A stretch of DNA of 64,000 bases from NCBI GenBank assembly GCA_030535875.1, contig JAUNRC010000004.1, positions 1 through 64,000 on the forward strand, written 5' to 3'. Below the pieces are notes generated by a model that made no database searches, was not told the DNA's origin, and saw only the letters and a list, made by a program, of their open reading frames with translations. Made by a program: the position numbers and the translations under genes. This DNA comes from Akkermansia sp. GTDB lineage: Bacteria; Verrucomicrobiota; Verrucomicrobiia; Verrucomicrobiales; Akkermansiaceae. Within the stretch, counting starts at the first letter, position 1; the number at the start of each line of letters is the position of its first letter. Below, one piece after another: positions 42,203 to 52,700 of this stretch.

Positions 42203-45200
42203 TAAATAAATTAACAAGGCTTGCAGATTCTTTTAAACTCAAATTACTGCGACAATTCGTCGCTGTACGAAGTTACTTAGCCGCTATATTTCATCACTCA
42301 CCGCAACGTATAGCCGCGCGTGAAGAATCCCGCCGCGGTCACGCCGGCGTTGTCGTTGACCTTTTTGCCTCTATCATGGCAAGGGTGGATGGCATCGGCA
42401 TAGACGACATGGACACCACCATGGACATGTTGCGCTATGATTTTCCGAATGTTGAGCACAGTTGGTTAGCTGCTCGGTTCCAACACGCTTACCAAGCACG
42501 CTATACGCTGGATGACACCCTCACGCTCGCCGCAGCTCAGCGTACAGAGGAAGAGAGAATGGCACTCTCTCTCGAAATCCTTGCCATGCTCTACCGCGTA
42601 GGCGGTGACTTGACCGACCCCACTCTCTTCAACCGAGTTACAAACGGACTCAATCTTCCGGGCCTCGCGCCCCGCTTGGAGGAAGTCATTCGCACTCCGG
42701 GGTCGGAAGCTCCGCACCCCATCCAAAGCCTCTGTTTCTCAGACCGTCAGGAAGAAGGCAATATCACCCTCTCCCGAGAAGACGAAGGAATGGAGTTCCG
42801 AGCTCTGCACTGCGTACATGTTCTGCTCATCATCAACGACTCCCGCAAACCCATCACTATCGGCGGGCGTGTGCTGCACCGGGGAGATATGCAACTTCTT
42901 TCCCCCGGCCAGCATGTTGAGCTGACAGAATGGGCTCTGAGTTACAGCACCATACGCTCCCTTATTCAAAACCGTTATAGCGGTGTGAGCTATGTCGGCT
43001 ACCTGTACAGTGATGATGATGAGCTCAACATCGTACGCCAACGCCCCCGAAATGCCTTGGCTCGCGTACGCTTCAGTCTGCATGTTGAGCTGGAAATTCT
43101 CAGCAAGGAGGCAGAGTTCCTTCTTGATGGACAAGCGCTTGCACCGGGAAAGACATTCCGCACAACTTATTATACCCCTTTCTCGGTCAAAGGATTGGGC
43201 CCTTACCGCTTTGCGGAGTTGCACAATGTCGAAGCCCCCGGTCGCTCTTACCAACTCGCCCCGGATTCCCGTAAAATCCTTGTCACGAATCTCCCGTACC
43301 TCAACAGCCCGGCAGCACTCATGCTCACCCCGGGGCTTGCTCCGGCTATTGTTTTTGAAGTCAGTTATTCACGCACGGATAATACCGGTACCCTCTCCAT
43401 TATTGAAGGCTCCAACACCCTGACTGTTAACGGCAAGTTAGTAAAAGGAAAAACAACTCTCAATGACGGAGATTTAATCGGACTGAGTACCATTCAATAT
43501 CTTCGTTGCCGTTTCTCTTCCGGTGTGCTGGATGAAGAGTCATCTCTCATTCACACGCTGCGGGTACAGGGACTCACCCGAGACTTTGTACGCAGCGGAC
43601 GCGTGGTGGACAACATCGACTTTACCCTGAGAAGAGGTGAAATGGCCTGTATACTAGGCCCCAGCGGTTCCGGCAAGAGCACCTTGCTGAGCATGCTGGC
43701 CGGTCATCTGGAACCTTCATTCGGCAGCATCCATTATAACCAAAAACGCCTTTCACCCACCACCACGGATTTACGCCGTCATATAGCCTATATCCCCCGC
43801 GAAGACATTTTGGACGAGGCCATGACGGTCGGTGAGCATATTTACCACGCATCCATCGCACGCCGCCCCCTGCTTAACGAAACAGATCGCCGCCGCCGCG
43901 TTCTTTCCATCCTCAATTACGTTGGCTTGGGAGCGCTCGCCAATCGTAACGTTGGACGAGCCGGAGAGCGAACCATATCCGATGGTGAGCGTACACGCTT
44001 AAACCTTGGTCTGGACCTCACCGGCACAGCAGAAGTATTCCTCATTGACGAGCCCATCAGCGGCCTTTCTTCCGGCGATGCGGAGCGCGTCATCGACACC
44101 TTGGAGAATATGGCCGTCAGTCGTATTCTCCTTTGCACCCTGCACCGCCCGGCGCAAGTCATCCTCAATCGCTTCAAAAAAGTCATGGTCCTCAATGCTA
44201 ACGGACAAATGGCCTTCTGGGGAACTCCGGATGAAATGGTTAAATATTTCCGCAAAGCCGCTAATGAAATGGGACTGAAAGTCTCGCGCGAGGCAACGCT
44301 TGCAGGCGGCGCGGATTATGTCTTTGAAGTTCTCGAGGCTCCTTACAGCCGCCTGGGTAACAGCCAAAAACCCAAACCCGGCATGTGGCAGGAGAGGTTT
44401 GAGAATTATTACTACCGCAAAAAAGATACCCCGCAGCAGGAACATCCCGAGCGAGAGTACCGCAATATCCCTCGCATGCCTCGCCGCAGTCCTCTGGAAC
44501 TTTGGCGTCTTTTCCATCTGTGGATGACCCGCACCTTCTTGAGTCGCGTGCGCAGCCGCATGGGACTATACGCCGTTCTGATGGAAGGCCCGGTTCTTGC
44601 TCTGCTGATAGCCGGCACCTTGAGAGCAGCCAGCGATGTACCCTATACCTTCTACAAATCACTACATATCAATGAGTACCTCTTCCTGTCACTCGTGCTG
44701 GCCATGTTCTTCGGGCTGACAGACTCGGCCTGTGAAATATTACGAGACAGACCACTTCTGAGGCGCGAAAGTAACTACAAGCTCTTCATTTCAGGCTATT
44801 TGCTCTCCAAAGTTCTCGTACTCACCGGCATAGCAGCTCTCCAATGTGCCCTCTACCTCTGGGTAGGCAATGCCATTCTCGGTATTAAGCACATGTTCTG
44901 GCAACACATGGGAGTCATGACCCTGACTGCCTTCGTCGGCATTTCGCTCTCTCTGATGGTATCAGCCCTCGTACGTTCGGAGCGTACAGCTCTCAACATC
45001 GTGCCGCTGCTGCTTGTGCCGCAAATCCTACTGGCCGGAGCTCTGGTACGCTTCGAAGAAATGAATGAGTTCAGTCCGGATATAGCGGGAATCCTTCCGC
45101 CTAAAATCGAAAAACGCCTTTCCAGCCTGCGCCATCGAGTGGCATATCAGGATGAAACCACCCACAATATCACCTCCAAACCGGTACCCTTCATCGCAGA

Positions 45201-45765
45201 GTTTTGTCCCCTGCGCTACGCTTTTGAAATGATGTTCGTCACCCAAACGGAAGGTAATCTGTGGGAAATAGAAAGCGGACGAGTCAACAAACGGCGTGAT
45301 TACCTGAAAAAACACGGCGATTTAGACCAACTTCGCTTCATTCAGCGCGCGGCACTCATGCTCAATTCCACTGCACGCAACGTGGATGAGGCCGATGATA
45401 TCCTTCGTCGCGTACGCAAGGCCGCACTGCATCAGGACGAAGACTTCCTCGACCGCCTCACCGATGAACTGGAAGAACGTCCGATAAGCGACAAGGAACA
45501 ACCCGTCGAGTTCTTCTTCGCTAATCGCAAGCTCAACGTCATCAAAGAAGGCGTAAAGACAGCCCGAAAAGACGGTCGAAAAAATGAACATCAGGGCTAC
45601 TTCCTTTCCCCACGACAGGCCCAACTCTTCGGAGCCATTGATCAGGAGACCGATAAAGGCTCAGTCTCCACCATCAAGCGCAATGCCGTCTACCTACTCA
45701 TCATGGGGATTTGTCCCATTTTCGTTGCGGCCTTCCGCCTACGTTCCATCTGCCGCGGAAAATAG
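42199..45765 (+). CDS. Large ABCG-type transporter with TerB-like and FHA-like regions
   Basis: An 1188-residue fusion. Residues about 40-170 form a helical TerB-like domain; 180-460 hold beta-rich regions, the last with an FHA-like end (LTVNGKLVKG, TTLNDGDLIGL). An ABCG-type ATPase follows: Walker A GPSGSGKS near 487, signature SDGERTRL near 593 and Walker B FLIDEPISGL near 613. An ABC-2 membrane domain lies at about 800-1000, then a long soluble segment and a final helix near 1165-1182. The order resembles FHA-ABC exporters such as Rv1747, with a TerB-like addition. FHA parts usually bind phosphothreonine, but no kinase gene is nearby. Overlaps ykgJ by four bases. Confidence 0.75.
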   Translation: MINKLTRLADSFKLKLLRQFVAVRSYLAAIFHHSPQRIAAREESRRGHAGVVVDLFASIMARVDGIGIDDMDTTMDMLRYDFPNVEHSWLAARFQHAYQARYTLDDTLTLAAAQRTEEERMALSLEILAMLYRVGGDLTDPTLFNRVTNGLNLPGLAPRLEEVIRTPGSEAPHPIQSLCFSDRQEEGNITLSREDEGMEFRALHCVHVLLIINDSRKPITIGGRVLHRGDMQLLSPGQHVELTEWALSYSTIRSLIQNRYSGVSYVGYLYSDDDELNIVRQRPRNALARVRFSLHVELEILSKEAEFLLDGQALAPGKTFRTTYYTPFSVKGLGPYRFAELHNVEAPGRSYQLAPDSRKILVTNLPYLNSPAALMLTPGLAPAIVFEVSYSRTDNTGTLSIIEGSNTLTVNGKLVKGKTTLNDGDLIGLSTIQYLRCRFSSGVLDEESSLIHTLRVQGLTRDFVRSGRVVDNIDFTLRRGEMACILGPSGSGKSTLLSMLAGHLEPSFGSIHYNQKRLSPTTTDLRRHIAYIPREDILDEAMTVGEHIYHASIARRPLLNETDRRRRVLSILNYVGLGALANRNVGRAGERTISDGERTRLNLGLDLTGTAEVFLIDEPISGLSSGDAERVIDTLENMAVSRILLCTLHRPAQVILNRFKKVMVLNANGQMAFWGTPDEMVKYFRKAANEMGLKVSREATLAGGADYVFEVLEAPYSRLGNSQKPKPGMWQERFENYYYRKKDTPQQEHPEREYRNIPRMPRRSPLELWRLFHLWMTRTFLSRVRSRMGLYAVLMEGPVLALLIAGTLRAASDVPYTFYKSLHINEYLFLSLVLAMFFGLTDSACEILRDRPLLRRESNYKLFISGYLLSKVLVLTGIAALQCALYLWVGNAILGIKHMFWQHMGVMTLTAFVGISLSLMVSALVRSERTALNIVPLLLVPQILLAGALVRFEEMNEFSPDIAGILPPKIEKRLSSLRHRVAYQDETTHNITSKPVPFIAEFCPLRYAFEMMFVTQTEGNLWEIESGRVNKRRDYLKKHGDLDQLRFIQRAALMLNSTARNVDEADDILRRVRKAALHQDEDFLDRLTDELEERPISDKEQPVEFFFANRKLNVIKEGVKTARKDGRKNEHQGYFLSPRQAQLFGAIDQETDKGSVSTIKRNAVYLLIMGICPIFVAAFRLRSICRGK

Positions 45766-45800
45766 ATAATGAGTATGAAACAATCGTCACAAAAAAAATC

Positions 45801-45828
45801 TTGAATGTTATAAAGCATCGATTAGGAT
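45801..45828 (+). promoter_or_regulatory. Promoter of RND efflux operon
   Basis: TTGAAT at 45801-45806, 16 bases, TAGGAT at 45823-45828, seven bases to the ATG at 45836. Confidence 0.6.
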
Positions 45829-45835
45829 ATCACAC

Positions 45836-48004
45836 ATGAAAACGTCACGACACACACTCTTACTGCTATTGCTGATGACCGGGGCAGCCTTCGGGCAAAT
45901 GCCCGGCAAAACTGAGCACGTTCAGGTTGAAAAAGTGACAGTCGGCAAGGACCGCATTACGCGCAAGAGCATAGGACACATGGAGGCCATCCGCTCCGTT
46001 GCCGTCAAATCTGCGGTGGAAGGCTTTCTGCGTCCCCCGCTTTTTCAGGAAGGTGCTATCGTCCGCGAAGGCGATGTGCTCTTTGAAATTTCCCCCATTC
46101 GCTATCAGGCTGCCGTACAACAGGCCGAAGCGGCTCTCGCTGAGATAGAAGCTCAAATCACTTACGCTGAGAAAAACCACAAACGCCTTGCCCGCCTGGT
46201 CGAAGCACAGGCCACTTCCATCGAAACAACGGAAAGTGCACTCGCTCGACTCGAACAACTCAAAGCAAGCCGAGCAGGTGCCGAAGCCGATCTGGCAAAG
46301 GCCCGCAAAGACCTCGACGATTGCACCATCAAAGCCGAAATTACCGGAAGAATCGGCCGCGTTGAGTTCTCCGCGGGCAATTACATCACCAAGGGGGAGA
46401 CGCTGGTCACCATCAAGCAGATGGACCCCATCTATGTACGCTTCCCCCTCAGTCAATCCGATGTCAACGGCATCTTCCGCGGCCCCAAGGAAATAGGCAA
46501 TATCGCAGACGTACGACTTACCACCGCCAATGGTCGCCGCTACGGCCACCCGGGGACAGTCGCCATCGTCGATAACATCCTGACCTCCGGGACAGACACT
46601 TACACCCTCTGGGCAGAATTTCCGAATAAAGACAATACCCTCACCCCGCGAGGCATCGGTGCCATGCACGTCAGCCTGACGGACACTCAGCAAGTCTGCA
46701 TGGTTCCGCTCACCGCCGTGCATTACGATACGGACGGAGCCTACATCTATGTACTGAACGATGAAAATGTCGTCTCTCGTCGCGAAGTTATCGTCGGTTC
46801 CGTACAAGGGCGCCTGCAATCTGTTTACAGCGGCATCAACGAAGGAGAAGTCATTATCACAGACGGCGCGCACAAAATTCGTGTGGGAGATACGGTCGTC
46901 CCCGTCTTTGCACAGGAAGACAGCACCATCGACAACTCCGGCAACAGTATAGCCGAAGAAGTCCCCACGAAAGTCAAACTCACCCCGGTTGTAACAATGC
47001 AGGACCCCACCAAGCTGGTTTGCCAAGGTGCCCGCGTCGAGGCAATCAACCGGGTCAACCTTCGCCCGCTTGTACAGGGAGTACTTGCTGAGCCGCACTT
47101 CACCGAAGGCGACCGGGTCAAACAGGGCGATATCCTCTTCAATATTGACCCCACTCGCTATCAAGCCGTCGTCGATGCCCGCAAAGCCTCCATCGCCCAG
47201 CTCACCGTGCAACTCAACGATGCCAAGCGCAAGTACGAACGCCAGCAAGCTCTGGCCGCGACCGATGCCACCAGTAAGGACGACCTCGAGAGCGCTCGCG
47301 CAACCTACAATGAGCTCATCGCCAAAAAGAAAAAGGCCGAGGCTGCCCTCATCATTGCAGAGGATGACCTCTCGCGCTGTACCATGCGCGCCCCGATTTC
47401 CGGCCGCATCGGGCGAGTCCTCTTCTCAAAGGGTAATTACATATCTGACATGAAGCAACCGCTGGCCAGCCTTGTGCAGATCAGCCCCATCTATGTCAGA
47501 TTCTCCCTGAGCGAAAACGCCATCCTTTCCAACTACGGAACAGATGATAAGCTCCGGGCGAACTCAGATATCACACTCGTTACGGCAAACGGCATCACCC
47601 ATAGCGAAAAAGGTGAAGTTCACTTCAGTGACAATATCATCCAAACCGCGACCGACACGCAGAACTTCTGGGCTGTCTTCCGCAATGAAAACGGCGAACT
47701 GCAACCCGGTGCTGTCGTCACCATTCACGTCACCCGCAAGTCCGATAAACTCGTCCCCGCCGTTGCAGCCGAGGCCATCCTGACCGACACCAGCGGCCGC
47801 TACGTCTACGCCATGCGCCACAATCGAGCCGTACAGGTACGCGTGCTTTGCGGCACACCCGATGAAAACGGCCTCACTCCCATCTTTGCCGGCCTGAAAG
47901 AAGGCGATCAGTGCATTACCTCCCCTCTGGCAGATATTGAAGACGGCACGCCGGTCACACCTGCGGCACAAGAGGAAGCCCCCTCAACCGATAATAACAA
48001 GTAA
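45836..48004 (+). CDS. Tandem-duplicated RND periplasmic adaptor protein
   Basis: A 722-residue exported protein (signal peptide ending near AFG-Q) containing two complete HlyD/AcrA-type adaptors in a row. Both halves have a lipoyl domain (FQEGAIVREGDVLFEI and FTEGDRVKQGDILFNI), an ISPIRYQA or IDPTRYQA hairpin entry, a coiled-coil hairpin, a second lipoyl half (AEITGRIGRVEFSAGNYI and APISGRIGRVLFSKGNYI), then PIYVRF-S and beta-barrel domains. The join is near residue 375-385. Normal adaptors are about 370-400 residues. It is followed after 12 bases by the RND pump gene. Confidence 0.9.
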   Translation: MKTSRHTLLLLLLMTGAAFGQMPGKTEHVQVEKVTVGKDRITRKSIGHMEAIRSVAVKSAVEGFLRPPLFQEGAIVREGDVLFEISPIRYQAAVQQAEAALAEIEAQITYAEKNHKRLARLVEAQATSIETTESALARLEQLKASRAGAEADLAKARKDLDDCTIKAEITGRIGRVEFSAGNYITKGETLVTIKQMDPIYVRFPLSQSDVNGIFRGPKEIGNIADVRLTTANGRRYGHPGTVAIVDNILTSGTDTYTLWAEFPNKDNTLTPRGIGAMHVSLTDTQQVCMVPLTAVHYDTDGAYIYVLNDENVVSRREVIVGSVQGRLQSVYSGINEGEVIITDGAHKIRVGDTVVPVFAQEDSTIDNSGNSIAEEVPTKVKLTPVVTMQDPTKLVCQGARVEAINRVNLRPLVQGVLAEPHFTEGDRVKQGDILFNIDPTRYQAVVDARKASIAQLTVQLNDAKRKYERQQALAATDATSKDDLESARATYNELIAKKKKAEAALIIAEDDLSRCTMRAPISGRIGRVLFSKGNYISDMKQPLASLVQISPIYVRFSLSENAILSNYGTDDKLRANSDITLVTANGITHSEKGEVHFSDNIIQTATDTQNFWAVFRNENGELQPGAVVTIHVTRKSDKLVPAVAAEAILTDTSGRYVYAMRHNRAVQVRVLCGTPDENGLTPIFAGLKEGDQCITSPLADIEDGTPVTPAAQEEAPSTDNNK

Positions 48005-48016
48005 CACCCATTTCCC

Positions 48017-51000
48017 ATGTTCTCTGAATTTTTCATTCACCGTCCCAAGTTCGCCTTCGTCGTCTCCATCGTGATGATGTTGGCCGGCTTCCTGTGCCTG
48101 AGTATGATGCCCGTGTCAGAGTACCCGGAAGTATCGCCCCCCACCATCTCGGTACGCATGAACTATGCCGGAGCCAGTGCGGAAGAACTGGCACAGGTTG
48201 TAGCAGCCCCCGTTGAGGAAAACCTCATCGGCATGGATGACTTACTCTATTTCTATTCCTCCTGCACCAACGACGGCTCCTATTCACTGACCCTCATCTT
48301 CGAGACCGGAACCAATGACGACATGGCCATGGTGAACGTCTCCAACGCCATTAAACAGGTTGAAAGCAAACTGCCGGAAGACATAAAGAAAACCGGCTAC
48401 AACGTCCGCAAGCGTTCCAGCGACATGCTCTGCTTCCTCAACTTCATGTGCGATGAGAACAAGATGAGCATTCTGGAACTCACCAACTGGTTGCGCATGA
48501 ATGTCAAAGACCCGCTCACTCAGGTGGACGGCGTGTCCGTGGCGGACATCATGCACAGCCGCAACTACTCCATGCGTGTGTGGATGAACACCACCCGCAT
48601 GAATGCTCTCAACATCACCCCGGCTGATGTCTCCTCCGCCATCTCCGCCCAGAATATTCAGGCAGCGGCCGGCTCCGTCGGCTCCCAGGACGAAGGCGCT
48701 TACGCTACATACAAGGTCACCGCAACGGGACGACTCAAAACCGTTGAGGAGTTCGGCAACATCATCGTCAAACGAGGCGAAGCCGGACATGTCACCAAGC
48801 TCAAAGACATTGCCACCATCGAGCTCGGCGCAGAGAACAACTCCGGTTACAGCCGCCTGAACGGTAAAAACGCCGTCGGCATGATGGTGCAGCGCAATAA
48901 CGATGCCAATGCGCTGGCTACCGTCGAAGCCCTCAAAGAAAAAATGAAGGAAATCGAACCCATGTTACCCGATGGCGTGACATGGACGATGGGCTATGAC
49001 CCCACCCGAGCCATTGAGGCCACCATGGAAGAAATCGGGCTCACCCTGCTGATAGCCCTCTTCCTTGTGGTGCTGGTAACTTATATTTTCCTGCAGGACT
49101 GGCGTGCCACTCTTATTCCGGCTCTGGCCATTCCCGTATCGCTGTTGGGAGCCTTCACGTTCATGTATGTCATGGGTTACAGCATTAACGTGCTGACCAT
49201 GTTCGGTCTTATTCTGGTAATCGGTTCACTGGTGGACGATGCCATTGTGGTTGTCGAGAACGTCATGCGCATTATTCAGGAAGAGAATCTCAGCCCGAAG
49301 GAGGCTACAATTAAGAGCATGAAGCAGATTACCGGAGCCATCATCGCCACCACTCTGGTCACACTTGCCGTATATGTTCCCATCGCCTTCTACGGCGGCA
49401 TGGTAGGCGTTATCTACACACAGTTCTCCTTCACCATGTGTGTAGCCCTCTGCATCTCCACCTTCAATGCCCTGACTCTCTCCCCGGCACTCTGCGCCCT
49501 CATCCTCCGTCCGGCCGGAGTCAAACAGACCAAGCTGTCCATCTATGCATTCAAACCCTTCAACTACGTCATGGAGAAGTGCCGCGGCTTCTACCTGTGG
49601 GGGGCCGGTATTCTCGTACGCAACGCATGGCTGACCATTCTTCTGCTGGCACTTGTCATCTACGGCAACTACATCTACTACGCCGGAGCTCCTCAATGGT
49701 GGAACAATATCTTCCGGCCCGCCCCCGAGCAAGGAGCCGCAGCCATGATGGCAGCTAAGGCCAAACAACAGCAAAAGAGCCAATATGACTTCCTGAGCCT
49801 TCTCGCCCCCGAAATGCTCAACAGCTCCTTCATACCCACCGAAGATAAAGGCGCCGTATTCTGCATCGTCAATCTGGAAGGCTCCGCTACCGCCAAACAG
49901 AGAACAGATAAGGTCATGCGCCAAATTGAAGAGCGCATCTCCAAGTTCGACGGCATTCAACTCGTAACATCAACGAGCGGCTTCAGCTTCGCCTCCGGTT
50001 CCGGTGAAGGCAACGGCATGGTCATCGTCATGCTCAAGCCCTGGAGCGAGCGTACCACCCCCGACCTGCATGCCTCAGCCATGGCTAAGAAAATAAGCGA
50101 GGCCTGTAAGGACATCCCCGAGGCCTCCGTTATGGCCACCACACCTCCGGCTATTCAGGGCCTCGGTCTCTACGGCGGCGTATCGATGGTACTGGAAGGT
50201 CGCGGCAATGCCACCCCCAAAGACTTGGGTGACATGGTGAAGGAAGTCCGTAACCGCTTGCAACAGCACAGCGACCTCATCATGATGGTTCGCTCGGAGT
50301 ACAATGCCGAAACTCCGCAAATCCGCCTCGAAATCAACCGAGAGAAAGCGCAGGCCCTTAACGTACCCGTCAAGACCATCTTCACTACACTTCAGAGTGT
50401 GATGGCCTCCTCCTACGTCAATGACTTCACACTCAACGGCTTTAACTTCAAGGTAAAAATTCAGGGCGATGTGAAGGATCGTCGTACGGCCGATGACATT
50501 CTCAACCAAATGGTACGCAACGAAAAGGGTGAAATGGTACCGCTCTCGGCAGTCTGCACCCTGTCCTACCGCTTGGGTCCGTCCAACTACGCTCGCTTCA
50601 ATCAGTACATGAGTGCTGATGTCACCGTCATGCCGCAGGCGGGCGTAGGCTCCGGTCAGGTCATGAAGCTGATCGAAGACACCATCGCTCAGATAAACAA
50701 GGAAGAGCGCGCGAAAGGGCTCGACCGCCAATGGGCGGTTGAATGGAAAGACCTCTCCTATCAGGAGCGTCAGAACAGCGGCAAAATCGGCTTACTCATC
50801 GGTCTGGCCATGTTGTTTGCCTACCTCTTCCTCGTTGCCCAGTACGAAAGCTGGACGACACCGGTACCCGTCATGCTCTCTGTCAGCGTAGCCACACTCG
50901 GTGCCTTCATGGGAGCACAGCTCTGCGGGCTCTCACTGTCCATCTATGTACAGTTGGGCATTCTCATGCTCATCGGTCTGTCTGCTAAGAATGCCATTCT

Positions 51001-51313
51001 CATGGTTGAGTTCAGTAAAGAAGACCATGAAGCCGGCAACAGCGTGCAGGAAGCTGCCATCAATGGTGCAAGCATGCGATTCCGCGCCGTGCTTATGACC
51101 GCCATATCCTTCATCTTCGGCGTGTTCCCCATGGTTATCGCCACAGGTTCCGGTGCCGCCAGTCGTCAGGAAATCGGCATCACCACATTCTACGGCATGG
51201 TGCTGGCGACGGCATTCGGCATCTTCATGGTACCCGGCATCTACTCCATCTTCGCCCGCATGCGCGACTGGACCGCCCGTACCATCGGTATGGATAAGAA
51301 GAAAGCATCCTAA
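48017..51313 (+). CDS. RND multidrug efflux pump, inner-membrane subunit (HAE1/AcrB-like)
   Basis: A 1098-residue proton-driven pump of the AcrB type with twelve membrane helices and two large periplasmic loops. The proton-relay pair Asp407-Asp408 is in [13 protein letters not shown] at AcrB-like numbering. After the seventh helix there is an insertion of about 45 residues ([19 protein letters not shown] and flanks) compared with AcrB, before the [11 protein letters not shown] strand. No TolC-type outer-membrane gene follows; a terminator does, so the channel must come from elsewhere. Confidence 0.94.
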   Translation: MFSEFFIHRPKFAFVVSIVMMLAGFLCLSMMPVSEYPEVSPPTISVRMNYAGASAEELAQVVAAPVEENLIGMDDLLYFYSSCTNDGSYSLTLIFETGTNDDMAMVNVSNAIKQVESKLPEDIKKTGYNVRKRSSDMLCFLNFMCDENKMSILELTNWLRMNVKDPLTQVDGVSVADIMHSRNYSMRVWMNTTRMNALNITPADVSSAISAQNIQAAAGSVGSQDEGAYATYKVTATGRLKTVEEFGNIIVKRGEAGHVTKLKDIATIELGAENNSGYSRLNGKNAVGMMVQRNNDANALATVEALKEKMKEIEPMLPDGVTWTMGYDPTRAIEATMEEIGLTLLIALFLVVLVTYIFLQDWRATLIPALAIPVSLLGAFTFMYVMGYSINVLTMFGLILVIGSLVDDAIVVVENVMRIIQEENLSPKEATIKSMKQITGAIIATTLVTLAVYVPIAFYGGMVGVIYTQFSFTMCVALCISTFNALTLSPALCALILRPAGVKQTKLSIYAFKPFNYVMEKCRGFYLWGAGILVRNAWLTILLLALVIYGNYIYYAGAPQWWNNIFRPAPEQGAAAMMAAKAKQQQKSQYDFLSLLAPEMLNSSFIPTEDKGAVFCIVNLEGSATAKQRTDKVMRQIEERISKFDGIQLVTSTSGFSFASGSGEGNGMVIVMLKPWSERTTPDLHASAMAKKISEACKDIPEASVMATTPPAIQGLGLYGGVSMVLEGRGNATPKDLGDMVKEVRNRLQQHSDLIMMVRSEYNAETPQIRLEINREKAQALNVPVKTIFTTLQSVMASSYVNDFTLNGFNFKVKIQGDVKDRRTADDILNQMVRNEKGEMVPLSAVCTLSYRLGPSNYARFNQYMSADVTVMPQAGVGSGQVMKLIEDTIAQINKEERAKGLDRQWAVEWKDLSYQERQNSGKIGLLIGLAMLFAYLFLVAQYESWTTPVPVMLSVSVATLGAFMGAQLCGLSLSIYVQLGILMLIGLSAKNAILMVEFSKEDHEAGNSVQEAAINGASMRFRAVLMTAISFIFGVFPMVIATGSGAASRQEIGITTFYGMVLATAFGIFMVPGIYSIFARMRDWTARTIGMDKKKAS

Positions 51314-51336
51314 CTACACATCCACAGTGCGACAAA

Positions 51337-51373
51337 AACGGCGGAGAGATGCCCACCTCTCCGCCGTTCTGTT
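51337..51373. terminator. Bidirectional terminator between RND and C39-like genes
   Basis: AACGGCGGAGAG (51337-51348) pairs perfectly with CTCTCCGCCGTT (51357-51368) around an eight-base loop, flanked by AAAAA upstream and CTGTTT downstream. Confidence 0.9.
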
Positions 51374-51393
51374 TAAATGAGATAAACGCTCAC

Positions 51394-52647
51394 TCAACGA
51401 GACGGTCGCAACACATAGCAAGAGAATGTCATGGCAGCGGCATGCCGCAGCGGCATAGACTTCCTCTCATGACCACTTCCCCAGGAATCCGAATAAATCA
51501 GCGTGGATTTCTCCTCATTATACCCGATAATCAAGCGCATGTGAGAGCCATCGGGCTGAGGGAGCCCCTGCTCAGGAAAAATCCCCAAAGTCACACACCA
51601 GAGCACCGGCACCCCGGCATCGATATTCTTGCGAATAGATGCGAGCCACTTCTTCACATATCGCTTATTACCTCGCGCCAGCAGCAACACCTCCCTATCA
51701 TTCGCAACTTCCGGCCAGTCCATAGGAGTAGCCTGCTGCTTACGTAATTTCTTAGCAGCTTTATTATAATCCGCGATAAAATCATAAATAATATTCGTCT
51801 CATTCTTACCGGTCAGGCAAATAACCTTCATATGGAACTTGCGACTGATGGCCTCGAGCGCAGATTTCATGTCCTGAGTCGAAGTGCCACCATTTGAACT
51901 GTCGCAAAGCTGAGCCAAGGCATGCTGATCTACCCCATCCATGCCATAATATGCAAAAATGCGAGCAGCCGAAGCCGGCACACAATATCCTTTACTACCC
52001 TGATCAACCATCGGAATGCCGTCAATATAAACATCCCCGCTCAACTCATCGATCTTAACATTGCTCTTCAAATCGCGACGATGTGCGGCATCAGCCGAGC
52101 TCCCTTTGCTGATAGAATCCTTGTCAGGACCGAGCTTCAGACGAATGAACTCTCCTTTGAAGTTCTTTCGACTACCTGTATAGGAAGCTTCAAGACGAGC
52201 CACCCCTTTCTCCGTCTCCCATTCCCATGCCTTCAACGCCACAGCACTTTCCCTGCGGGAAATCTTACACACCTTCCCCTTTGTCCCGAATATAGCATTC
52301 AATTCATGCAAGCTATCCTCAAGCAGTTCTTCATAGATATCCTTATCTGCCTCGCCATCATCCCCTTTATTATAAATCATCACCTGAATAGCTGTCAAAA
52401 TCTTCTCATCATCCCAAGTCAACAGCACTTCACCCATTCGCAAATGCCCAATAGTCAATCCTTTATCACTCGGAACCCTGACAGTATTTTCATCAACTCG
52501 CATATATCGCACTCCTGCAAATACCTGCCTATTCACATCAACCGGCTCAGACCATATATCGCCGCTACGGAGCCCATCAACCATATCTCCGGCAAATGTG
52601 GTGGCACATGCTGCACCTAAGCCCATCAAGGTAATCAACTTCTGCAT
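51394..52647 (-). CDS. Secreted C39-like cysteine protease, paralogue 2
   Basis: A 417-residue paralogue of the protein at 26845-28074 with the same layout: signal peptide (cleavage near FAG-D), an N-terminal domain opening with DMVDGLRSGDIWSE, and a papain-like domain with Gln216 (DQG), Cys222 (GYCVPA), His369 (GSHMRLIIGYN) and Asp387 (YSDSWG). It has an extra, Lys-rich insertion at about 293-330. The ATG at 52647 lies six bases after the -10 box, matching the other copy; a start 14 codons upstream would lie within the promoter. Confidence 0.82.
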   Translation of the reverse strand: MQKLITLMGLGAACATTFAGDMVDGLRSGDIWSEPVDVNRQVFAGVRYMRVDENTVRVPSDKGLTIGHLRMGEVLLTWDDEKILTAIQVMIYNKGDDGEADKDIYEELLEDSLHELNAIFGTKGKVCKISRRESAVALKAWEWETEKGVARLEASYTGSRKNFKGEFIRLKLGPDKDSISKGSSADAAHRRDLKSNVKIDELSGDVYIDGIPMVDQGSKGYCVPASAARIFAYYGMDGVDQHALAQLCDSSNGGTSTQDMKSALEAISRKFHMKVICLTGKNETNIIYDFIADYNKAAKKLRKQQATPMDWPEVANDREVLLLARGNKRYVKKWLASIRKNIDAGVPVLWCVTLGIFPEQGLPQPDGSHMRLIIGYNEEKSTLIYSDSWGSGHERKSMPLRHAAAMTFSCYVLRPSR

Positions 52648-52653
52648 GACTTC

Positions 52654-52682
52654 ATCATACAGCAAGCGCCAACCATTGACAA
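52654..52682 (-). promoter_or_regulatory. Promoter of C39-like protease gene 2
   Basis: Minus strand: TTGTCA (52682-52677), 17 bases, TATGAT (52659-52654), six bases to the ATG at 52647. Confidence 0.65.
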
Positions 52683-52700
52683 GCCACAATTTCTGTTCAC

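Noticed and set aside
45866-47248. 460-codon open frame opposite the tandem adaptor gene
   Set aside because: Antisense to a well-supported gene with no promoter or family motif; a codon-bias shadow.
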